This document shows positions 1-6,696 of a DNA stretch of 19,531 nucleotides, in pieces. Every line of letters begins with the position of its first letter. Positions within the stretch are counted from its first letter, which is position 1. Both the position numbers and the translations under genes were made by a program. Location: the NCBI GenBank assembly GCA_041484525.1, contig JBGPHT010000142.1, forward strand, positions 1 through 19,531, written 5' to 3'. The notes beneath the pieces were generated by a model. It searched no databases. It was not told the DNA's origin and saw only the letters and a program-made list of their open reading frames with translations. The stretch is from JBGPHT01 sp041484525 (GTDB lineage Bacteria; Acidobacteriota; Terriglobia; Bryobacterales; Bryobacteraceae).

Positions 1-2
1 GG

Positions 3-125
3 CGCCGTTGCTTGCACAATCGATACTTTCCGCGCCTGGATGAAGTGATCGCCGCAGTAGAAGCCGAGTTCGACCAATGGGCCGGTCGCAATGAAACACT
101 ACGCCGATTATGCGCAATTACTTAA
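3..125 (+). CDS. IS630-type transposase, C-terminal fragment (cut by window edge)
   Basis: This frame is open from the window edge to a TAA at 123-125 and encodes about 40 residues. It carries the pattern HNRYFPRLDEVIAAV near its start and ends LRRLCAIT. This matches my memory of the tail of IS630-type DDE transposases, which often end NETLRRLCAI(I/T). The catalytic DDE residues would lie upstream, outside the window. The frame is too short for an ORF caller but reads as real protein, unlike the other two frames, which carry stops before position 60. The end of the element should lie shortly after the stop, inside the next gene's apparent N-terminus. I could not define a terminal inverted repeat with only one end visible. 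Family assignment is moderately sure; that it is a transposase tail is more likely than not. Confidence 0.55.
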   Translation, partial: RRCLHNRYFPRLDEVIAAVEAEFDQWAGRNETLRRLCAIT

Positions 126-1341
126 GTCGCTGTGTTTAGCAGGCGCTGGTCCCGAACCGGCACACACGCCGCTGCCGCTCCGGTCGGCGGTTCAAGATAA
201 AAACTTCTACCTGTTGTCGATGATCGAGCGCACCACCGACGTAGCTGCAGCACTCAAGAGTGACGCGCGATTCGCGAAGTGGGCGTCCGAGCGGCGTGCG
301 GCGCTGAGCAAAGCCGCGAGCTCCTGCGGGAACGAACTGGCGTGCTACGCGGCCGCTGTCGAGTGGAAGGACGAAGACATGCGCGCGGCAGCAGATGCCC
401 TGCGCGAAATGTACGGGAAGAACGCCGCGCTTCGCAAACTGGTGGACGGGCCGCTGCGGCTTAGCGGGATGTTCGTGCGCTATCAGGCCGGTGGTGGCGA
501 TGAACTCCTGGCGCAGGCCTGGATGGATGCGGCCCGCGGATTGAATCACACGATCGCAGTCTACGGTACCGGCGCGGCGCCGCGGTATCCGCAGATCGAC
601 TCCATCTATTACGACGTCAAATCGCCGGGCTTCCTGCAACTGATGCGCACGCTGGCGGCGGTTCTCGACGAGGACCGGAACAGCATGACGCTGTTCTTTC
701 AGCCCTCTCTTCGATTCGCCATGCACCTGCTCGACGCCAGCCATCGCGACGAGGCCGGGCGACTCGAGCCGCTCGAGTTGGGTGAGAATGCGGCGGCCGT
801 ACGTCGCGTCCGCACGATCGCGTGGAGCAAGTTTCCGTATTCGGCGATCGTGGTGCCGGGGTCTGGGGCGGACCGGCCGGGGACCGCGCTTTCCGCGATG
901 GGCAAACTACGGCTGACGCTCGCGGCCCGGCGGTTCCGCGAAGGCAAGGCGCCGCTGATTCTGGTGTCCGGCGGATACGTGCACCCGGCGCAGACGCCGT
1001 ACGCCGAGGCTGTCGAAATGAAGAAATCGCTGATCGCGGATTTCGGCATACCGGCGGACGCGATCCTGGTGGACCCGCACGCGCGCCACACAACAACCAA
1101 CGTGCGCAACGCCGGGCGGCAGATCTATCGCTACGGCATGCCTTTCGGAAAAGCGGCGCTGATCGTGACAGATCCGGACCAGAGCCGCGGGATCGAGAGT
1201 CAGGCGTTTGCGGATCGGTGTATGCGGGAATTGGGCTACAAGCCTTATCGATTAGGCGCGCGGCTCTCGATCTTCGACCTGGAGTTCTTCCCGGTCATCG
1301 AGTGTTTGCAGGGGGACGCGATGGATCCTCTGGATCCATAA
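91..1341 (+). CDS. DUF218/YdcF-like (ElyC/SanA/YdcF family) protein, N-terminus possibly altered by an IS
   Basis: The protein has 416 residues. The C-terminal part, about residues 250-375, is a DUF218 domain: a beta strand SAIVVPGSG, then GKLRLTLAARRF, LILVSGG, a TPYAEA segment, and TTTNVRNA before ALIVTDPDQSRG. This resembles the Rossmann-like fold of YdcF/SanA/ElyC proteins, which are linked to envelope processes, although their biochemical role is poorly defined. The first 240 residues are helical and not assigned. In-frame stops at 46-48 and 58-60 exclude an upstream start, so ATG 91 is the first possible start. It lies inside the end of the transposase frame, and no signal peptide or membrane segment is seen. 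Relatives in this lineage may be exported, so residues 1 to about 30 may be IS-derived and the gene truncated. The 3' end faces the NHL gene, 10 bp away. Confidence 0.75.
   Translation: MKHYADYAQLLKSLCLAGAGPEPAHTPLPLRSAVQDKNFYLLSMIERTTDVAAALKSDARFAKWASERRAALSKAASSCGNELACYAAAVEWKDEDMRAAADALREMYGKNAALRKLVDGPLRLSGMFVRYQAGGGDELLAQAWMDAARGLNHTIAVYGTGAAPRYPQIDSIYYDVKSPGFLQLMRTLAAVLDEDRNSMTLFFQPSLRFAMHLLDASHRDEAGRLEPLELGENAAAVRRVRTIAWSKFPYSAIVVPGSGADRPGTALSAMGKLRLTLAARRFREGKAPLILVSGGYVHPAQTPYAEAVEMKKSLIADFGIPADAILVDPHARHTTTNVRNAGRQIYRYGMPFGKAALIVTDPDQSRGIESQAFADRCMRELGYKPYRLGARLSIFDLEFFPVIECLQGDAMDPLDP
1321..1339. terminator. Short perfect hairpin between convergent genes
   Basis: The 19-nt sequence atggatcctctggatccat is a perfect inverted repeat with 8-bp arms and a 3-nt loop. 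It overlaps the last codons (MDPLDP) and stop of the DUF218 gene and lies 13 bp from the stop of the convergent NHL gene. Its position between two converging 3' ends fits a bidirectional transcription stop, but no T-tract follows on either strand, so it may simply be codon coincidence. Confidence 0.25.
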
Positions 1342-1351
1342 CGCCGCCACG

Positions 1352-3979
1352 CTAGATCGCGCTTACGGATATCGTGACTCCCGATTGTGTGGCGGCATTG
1401 CCCACGCGCACGACGACCGGCACGGCGCCGCCCGCCGCAACTCCAGGGGGAATCTGCAAACCGAACTGGACCACTCCGGGTTGAGCGGGAGCATTGAGAT
1501 TCAACACGACGTTCGCCGTCTGTCCGCCGATGTTAGCCGTGATGCCCGCGCCGCCGGGAATGCCGGTCGCAGTCATTACGATGGTGCCGCCGGGCCGAGC
1601 CGGGTGGGTGGAGCCGTTGAGCGAACCATCCTGGTTCACGGCGACGGCCTGGCCTGTGCCCACCGAATCCAACGTGAAGAGAGCGGGGGCGGCCGCCACC
1701 ACCGGTACTGAGAGCGGCGCACTGGATCGGTTTTGGTACTGTACGACCACAGCCGCGCTGGCGCCGGGCAGCAGGGTCGCGGGCACGACAGCGGCGACCT
1801 GAGTGGCAGACGCGTAGAGAACGGCTGCGGGCGTGCCGTTGAAGAGAACCGTAACGCCGCCATCGCCGGATGCCAATGGCAGCGGTCCGATACCCGAGCC
1901 GTAGAGCACCACCATCTCGCCGGGTGCGATGGGGCCGATCAGATTGCTGCCGGCATTGGTGATGGCAGCAAGAACCGGTGACGATGCCAGGGGTTGCAGC
2001 ACGCGGATGGCGTTGTTGCCGGAATCAGTGAAGTAGACGTTGCCGAAGGGATCGACCGCAATCCCCGCGGGCGCATTCAACAGCGCGGACGCCGCAGGGC
2101 CGTCGTCGCCGGCGTAGCAGCATGTGCCGGCGCCGGCGATGGTGGCGAGAGTTCCGCCGGGCGCAATCTTGGCGATCTGGTTGTGGCCGGTGTCGGCGAT
2201 GAAGATGGCGCCGGCGGTGTCCACGGCAATGGCGCGCGGGTCGCTCAGACCGGTGGCGATGGTGGTGATGATTCCGGACGTGTCCACTTTGCGAATCGCG
2301 TTGTTGCCGCTATCGGCGATGTACAGGTTGCCCGCGGCGTCCAGGACGACGGACTTGGGACCATTCAGAAGTGCCGAAGTAGCCGCACGGCCGTCGCCCG
2401 CGAAACCTGGAGTGCCAGTGCCGGCGATGGTGCGGATGATTCCATCGGGCGTGACCTTGCGGACGGCGTTATCCAAAGTGTCGGCGATGTAGACGCTGCC
2501 GCGCGAGTCGGAGGCCACACCCTGGGGATGGTTGATGGAGGCGGCCCGGGCGCGCAGGCCGTCGCCGAAGTAACTCGAGTTACCGTTGCCGGCGATGGGA
2601 TCGATGTTACCGGTATTACGGAATCCGCGGACGCGGGAATTGCCGGTGTCGGCGAGATACATGTTGCCCCCCAGGTCGGCGCCGAGACCCCCGGGGCGAT
2701 TGACTGTGGCGTTCACGGCAGCATCGAAATCGCCGCCCCATCCAGCGACGCCGTTGCCGATCAGGGTGCCGATGCGGCCGGCGGGGGTGATGCGGCGAAC
2801 GCGCTGGTTGAGCGTGTCGGAGAGGAATAGGTTGCCGTCGGGATCGAGCGCGATTCCCGTAGGCATGTTGAATTGGGCGGTACGGGCGGAGCCGCCATCG
2901 CCCGCGAAACTGGCGACGCCGTTGCCGGCGACCGCGTTGATGATGCCGGCGGGCGTGATTTTCCAGACGCGGTAGTCGCCGCGATCCAGGCCGGAACCGG
3001 AGCCGACCGAGCCTTCGGCGAAGTAGACAGTGCCGGCGGCATCCACGGCGACGCCGGTTGGTCCGGAGAGCCGCACCTGTGTGGCGTGCGAGCCGTCAGA
3101 GAGGAACCGGCCAGTCTGCGAGCCCGCGATGGTGGCGACGATGCCGTCGCGGACGACGCGAATGCGGCTGTTTCCGAGATCGGCGATGTAGATTGCGCCG
3201 TTGCGATCCAGGGCGACATCGGTGGGGAAGAAGAGGCTGGCGTTGGAGGGAGCAGGGCCTTCGTCCCCCGCAAACGCGGGACGGCCGTTGCCGGCGACGG
3301 TGGTGATGGTGCCGTCGGAGGAGACGCGGCGCACGCGGTTGTTGAAAGTATCGGCGATGTAGACGCCGAAGGACGAATCGACGGCGATGCCCTGGGGCCC
3401 GTTGAACGTTGCGCTGAGGGCGAGGCCGCCATCGCCGCCGTAGCCTTTGTCGCCGGTGCCCGCGAATACGGTGACGGCGCCGGTGGCGGAGAGGCGGCGG
3501 ACGACCTGGTTGCCGGTATCTGCGATATAGAGGTTGCCGGAAAGATCGAGCGCCAGGCCGCTGGGTTGGTTGAGCTGGGTGGCAACGGTCGAGATGAGGC
3601 CGGTAGCGGTGATCTTGCGGACCACGCCGGCGTCCATGTCGGAGACGTAGAGATTCCCGGCGGCGTCGATGGCGATGCCGTCGGGATAGGAGAGCTGGGC
3701 ATTGAGAGCGGAACCGCCGTCGCCGGTATTCCCGGTGCGGCCGTTGCCGGCAATGCGCGAGAGGGTACCGCTGCGGTCCACCTTGAAAACGCAATGGAGG
3801 CCGGCGAAGTAGGTGTTTCCAGCAGTATCCACGGCGACGCGTGGCGGGTCGCCGATGGAGGATTCGATAGCAGCAGCCGGCGTGACCGGCGGAACGCCTC
3901 CCGCAATAGTAGAGATGACATACGGTTGCGCGAAAGCGGTGCTGAGAAAGATCTGGAAGAATACCAGGGCCCGGGACAT
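1352..3979 (-). CDS. Secreted NHL-repeat beta-propeller protein with Solibacter-type C-terminal domain
   Basis: I chose ATG 3979 (875 residues), not the open frame reaching 4156. Translation from 3979 begins with a signal peptide, MSRALVFFQIFLSTAFAQ, with probable cleavage after FA, whereas the longer form overlaps the HAD gene and has no such signal. Twelve NHL-like repeats of 40-66 residues follow. The consensus is a GDGG turn, a P-x-G-[IV]-A-[VL]-D strand, G(N)LYIADTGNNRVR, then a G-[IL]-I-x-T-[IV]-A-G-x-G link. Twelve repeats suit two six-bladed propellers. From about residue 670, ITNAGSNLIGPIAPGEMVVLYGSGIG and the following Ig-like sequence match the TIGR03437 domain of Solibacter extracellular proteins. 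Such proteins are thought to bind ligands or polymers outside the cytoplasm; no catalytic residues are visible. No strong Shine-Dalgarno sequence precedes the start. Confidence 0.88.
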   Translation of the reverse strand: MSRALVFFQIFLSTAFAQPYVISTIAGGVPPVTPAAAIESSIGDPPRVAVDTAGNTYFAGLHCVFKVDRSGTLSRIAGNGRTGNTGDGGSALNAQLSYPDGIAIDAAGNLYVSDMDAGVVRKITATGLISTVATQLNQPSGLALDLSGNLYIADTGNQVVRRLSATGAVTVFAGTGDKGYGGDGGLALSATFNGPQGIAVDSSFGVYIADTFNNRVRRVSSDGTITTVAGNGRPAFAGDEGPAPSNASLFFPTDVALDRNGAIYIADLGNSRIRVVRDGIVATIAGSQTGRFLSDGSHATQVRLSGPTGVAVDAAGTVYFAEGSVGSGSGLDRGDYRVWKITPAGIINAVAGNGVASFAGDGGSARTAQFNMPTGIALDPDGNLFLSDTLNQRVRRITPAGRIGTLIGNGVAGWGGDFDAAVNATVNRPGGLGADLGGNMYLADTGNSRVRGFRNTGNIDPIAGNGNSSYFGDGLRARAASINHPQGVASDSRGSVYIADTLDNAVRKVTPDGIIRTIAGTGTPGFAGDGRAATSALLNGPKSVVLDAAGNLYIADSGNNAIRKVDTSGIITTIATGLSDPRAIAVDTAGAIFIADTGHNQIAKIAPGGTLATIAGAGTCCYAGDDGPAASALLNAPAGIAVDPFGNVYFTDSGNNAIRVLQPLASSPVLAAITNAGSNLIGPIAPGEMVVLYGSGIGPLPLASGDGGVTVLFNGTPAAVLYASATQVAAVVPATLLPGASAAVVVQYQNRSSAPLSVPVVAAAPALFTLDSVGTGQAVAVNQDGSLNGSTHPARPGGTIVMTATGIPGGAGITANIGGQTANVVLNLNAPAQPGVVQFGLQIPPGVAAGGAVPVVVRVGNAATQSGVTISVSAI

Positions 3980-4088
3980 CGCCACTATGGTGTCACAAAT
4001 CAGGGCTGGGCTTAGTTCTAACACTGTGGAGTTTCGGTGACAGGCTACACAACCTCGAAACTCATCGAGTCTCATATCGCCCAAATTG

Positions 4089-4769
4089 CTACTCGACCAT
4101 GCGGAGGCGGAGGGAGCGAAGGTCGGGGAGCAGGATGTCGGGGTGCTCGGCGGCAAGTTCTTCGGGCGGCGTGAGGCCCGTCGAGACAGCGATCGAGCGG
4201 ATGCGATTCTGCCGGGCGGCGCGGACGTCGGGCGGGGCGTCGCCGATCAGGGAGATGGGGGTCGAGCGCGCGATCCATCCACGCGAGCGGGCTTCGCGGA
4301 TGGCGAGACGCGCCAGAGCGGTACGTGTCTTGGCCATCTCGCTGAATGCGCCGAAGCGGAAATAATCGCGCAGGCCGGCGCGCTCCAGTTTGCGCCAGCC
4401 GATGCGCGTGAGATTGCCGGTGACCAGGCCGAGCAGGATGTCGCGGCGCACCAGGCGCGCCAGCAGCGGCTCGACGCCGGGGCAGTGCTTATCGCGGATC
4501 TCGGGACACACCCGAAGATAGCGGCGTTCGGCGGCGGCGGCGATCTCGGGCAGCGTGGCGCGGATGTGCGCGGACTTGGCGCCGGCGCGCCGCATCATCA
4601 CGCTGAGAATATCGGGGTCGAGCATGCCCTGCACGGGGATGCCGTCAGTGGTCGTTTCAAGACCGGTGACGCGGCGGACAGCGTAAACCAGCGCTTCACG
4701 GTGATGCGGGCCGGCGCGGCGGACGAGCGTGCCGTCGATATCGAACAGGACTAGGGCGCGGTGCGTCAA
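4089..4769 (-). CDS. HAD-superfamily hydrolase, phosphoglycolate-phosphatase-like
   Basis: The 226-residue protein has the four HAD motifs. Motif I is LFDIDGTL, with nucleophile Asp10 and acid/base Asp12. Motif II is LVTGN, with Thr117. A motif III lysine is probable around Lys127, and motif IV is LIGDAPPDV, with Asp177 and Asp181. An alpha-helical C1-type cap lies between residues 15 and 100. Proteins of this class dephosphorylate small phosphate esters such as 2-phosphoglycolate in the cytoplasm; the substrate cannot be read from sequence. The start is TTG 4769, because no ATG or GTG precedes the essential motif I in this frame. A TATCCT sequence ends 5 nt before it. It diverges from the agmatine genes, with only 29 bp between start codons. 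The 109 bp between this gene and the NHL gene (3980-4088) hold nothing I recognise. Confidence 0.85.
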   Translation of the reverse strand: MTHRALVLFDIDGTLVRRAGPHHREALVYAVRRVTGLETTTDGIPVQGMLDPDILSVMMRRAGAKSAHIRATLPEIAAAAERRYLRVCPEIRDKHCPGVEPLLARLVRRDILLGLVTGNLTRIGWRKLERAGLRDYFRFGAFSEMAKTRTALARLAIREARSRGWIARSTPISLIGDAPPDVRAARQNRIRSIAVSTGLTPPEELAAEHPDILLPDLRSLRLRMVE

Positions 4770-4786
4770 AGACCAGGATACGCCGG

Positions 4787-4792
4787 TAGAAT
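4787..4792 (+). promoter_or_regulatory. Candidate -10 box of the agmatine operon
   Basis: TAGAAT (one mismatch from TATAAT) ends 6 nt before the GTG start of the amidase gene. Transcription would start at or within a base or two of the start codon. No good -35 match is seen, and no Shine-Dalgarno precedes the GTG. Confidence 0.35.
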
Positions 4793-4798
4793 GGTGTT

Positions 4799-5677
4799 GT
4801 GCATCAAGCCAAATTCCGCGTCGGGCTGATTCAGATGGCCTGCTCGATGGACCCCAGCGAGAATCTCGCCAAGGCCGAATGGCGCATCCGCGAGGCCGCG
4901 GGCAAGGGCGCTCAGATCCTCTGCGTGCAGGAGTTGTTCCGCTCGCAATACTTCTGCCGCGAGGTGAAAGCGGAGCTGTTCGACCTGGCGGAGCCGGTGC
5001 CGGGGCCGACCACCGAGAGCTTCGGGCGGCTGGCGGCGGAGTTGGGAGTGGCGATCGTCGGGTCGGTGTTCGAGCGGCGCATGGCCGGGGTTTATCACAA
5101 CACGGCCGTGGTGATCGATGCCGATGGATCGCTGCTCGGGAGCTATCGGAAGACGCACATTCCCGACGATCCGCTGTACTTCGAAAAGTATTACTTCACG
5201 CCGGGTGACCTGGGATTCCGCTGTTTCGATACGCGTTTCGCGCGCGTGGCGCCGCTGGTCTGCTGGGACCAGTGGTATCCGGAGGCGGCGCGGCTCGCGG
5301 CACTCGGCGGGGCGCAGGTGATTTTCTATCCGACCGCGATCGGGGTGCTCGAAGCCGACAAGCCGCTACTGGCGGAGCAGCGCGATGCGTGGCGCACGAT
5401 CCAGCGGTCGCACGCGATCGCCAACGGCGTCTATGTGGCGGCGGTGAACCGCGTGGGGCGCGAGGGCGAGGGCAAGGAAGCCATCGAGTTTTGGGGCGGC
5501 TCGTTTGTGTCCGACCCGTTTGGGAAAGTGTTGGCGGAAGCCGCGGCGGAGGGCGAAGAGACGTTGATCGTGGAATGCGACCCGCGGCGGATCGAAGACG
5601 TGCGGCGCAACTGGCCGTTCCTGCGCGACCGGCGCATCGACGCGTATTCGGGAATCTGCTCCCGGGTGATTGATTGA
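4799..5677 (+). CDS. aguB: N-carbamoylputrescine amidase
   Basis: The 292-residue protein is a nitrilase-superfamily enzyme of the family's usual length. It hydrolyses N-carbamoylputrescine to putrescine, CO2 and ammonia in the cytoplasm, the last step of the agmatine route to putrescine. The catalytic triad is visible: Glu45 in CVQELF, Lys118 in YRKTHIP and Cys155 in PLVCWDQWYPE. The phrases KTHIPDDPLYFEKYYFTPGD and CWDQWYPEAARL are typical of the AguB subfamily, as distinct from other carbon-nitrogen hydrolases. GTG 4799 is the first start after an in-frame TAG at 4787-4789. Its stop overlaps the TTG of the agmatine deiminase gene by 4 bp, so the two are co-transcribed and probably translationally coupled. 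No arginine decarboxylase, which would make agmatine, lies in the window. Confidence 0.94.
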   Translation: MHQAKFRVGLIQMACSMDPSENLAKAEWRIREAAGKGAQILCVQELFRSQYFCREVKAELFDLAEPVPGPTTESFGRLAAELGVAIVGSVFERRMAGVYHNTAVVIDADGSLLGSYRKTHIPDDPLYFEKYYFTPGDLGFRCFDTRFARVAPLVCWDQWYPEAARLAALGGAQVIFYPTAIGVLEADKPLLAEQRDAWRTIQRSHAIANGVYVAAVNRVGREGEGKEAIEFWGGSFVSDPFGKVLAEAAAEGEETLIVECDPRRIEDVRRNWPFLRDRRIDAYSGICSRVID

Positions 5678-6696
5678 CGCCGAAGCTGCGGTTGCCGGCC
5701 GAGTGGGAGCCGCACGAGGCCACGTGGATCGCGTGGCCGCACAATCGTCACGACTGGCCGGGCCGGTTCGCGCCCATTCCGTGGGTGTATGCCGAAATCG
5801 TGCGCAAGCTCAGCCGCGTGGAGCGCGTGCGCATCCTGGTGGGCAGCGAGGCGCTCGAGCGGCAGGCGCGGCGCGTGCTCCGCAAGGCCGGGGCGCAGAT
5901 GGAGGCGGTGGAATTTTTCCGCTGCCCGACGAACCGCGTCTGGACGCGCGACTACGGACCGCTGTTCGTGAAGGACGCGCGCGGGCAGGTGAGCCTGACG
6001 GCATCGCGCTTCAACGCGTGGGCCAAGTACGACGACTTCGAGCGCGACGCGCGCGTGCCCGCATTTCTGGCCAAGCGGCTCAATCTGCCGGTGCACGAAA
6101 CCGGCATGGTGCTCGAAGGCGGCAGCATCGACGTGAACGGCGCAGGCACGCTGCTGACCACGGAGGAGTGCCTGCTGAGCCCGGTGCAGGCGCGCAATCC
6201 GGGGATGCCGCGGGCGGAGATGGAGGCGAAGTTCCGCGAGTACCTGGGTGTGACGTGCGTGGTATGGCTGCGCAATGGGATCGCGGGCGATGACACCCAC
6301 GGGCACGTGGACGACCTGGCGCGGTTCGTAGCGCGGGACACGGTGGTGGTGGCGTCGGAGGACGACCGGTCGGACGCCAACTACGAGCCGCTGCGCGAGA
6401 ACGCGGCGATTCTGCGCCACTCGGGATTACGCGCGGTGAAGCTGCCGATGCCGCGGCCGCTGGTGTTCGCGGGACAGCGACTGCCGGCGTCGTACGCGAA
6501 TTTCTACGTGGCCAATGGGCTGGTGCTGGTGCCCACTTTCAACGATCCAGCGGACCGCGTGGCGCTGGGCGTACTGGCGCGGGTGTTTCCCGACCGCGAG
6601 GTCGTCGGCATCAACTGCACCGAGTTGATCTGGGGGCTCGGTGCTCTGCACTGCATGACGCAGCAGCAGCCGGAGAGCGACGCTACTGAATCGTGA
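5674..6696 (+). CDS. aguA: Agmatine deiminase
   Basis: The 340-residue protein is a peptidyl-arginine-deiminase-fold (guanidino-group-modifying) enzyme. It converts agmatine to N-carbamoylputrescine and ammonia, supplying the substrate of the gene just upstream. Visible family motifs are PAEWEPHEATWIAWPHN near the N-terminus, NRVWTRDYGP, MVLEGGSID, GDDTHGHVDD with the catalytic His/Asp region, and GALHCMTQQQP containing the nucleophile Cys327. The start is TTG 5674, overlapping the aguB stop; it places PAEW about eight residues from the N-terminus, as usual for the family. The last 14 bp overlap the 3' end of the convergent Kelch gene, so the two transcripts must collide or share a stop region. 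No terminator hairpin was seen. Confidence 0.95.
   Translation: MTPKLRLPAEWEPHEATWIAWPHNRHDWPGRFAPIPWVYAEIVRKLSRVERVRILVGSEALERQARRVLRKAGAQMEAVEFFRCPTNRVWTRDYGPLFVKDARGQVSLTASRFNAWAKYDDFERDARVPAFLAKRLNLPVHETGMVLEGGSIDVNGAGTLLTTEECLLSPVQARNPGMPRAEMEAKFREYLGVTCVVWLRNGIAGDDTHGHVDDLARFVARDTVVVASEDDRSDANYEPLRENAAILRHSGLRAVKLPMPRPLVFAGQRLPASYANFYVANGLVLVPTFNDPADRVALGVLARVFPDREVVGINCTELIWGLGALHCMTQQQPESDATES

Noticed and set aside
1994..4015. Long plus-strand frames over the NHL gene with Gly/Asp-rich repeats
   Set aside because: Their repetitiveness is the reverse complement of the NHL repeats. The minus-strand gene has a signal peptide, domains and a proper end.
3980..4156. 59-residue N-terminal extension of the NHL protein
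   Set aside because: It would overlap the HAD gene and hide the signal peptide. The internal ATG gives an export signal.
4799..6696. Possible arginine decarboxylase or polyamine transporter gene beside the agmatine genes
   Set aside because: None is present; the neighbours are a HAD phosphatase and a Kelch protein.
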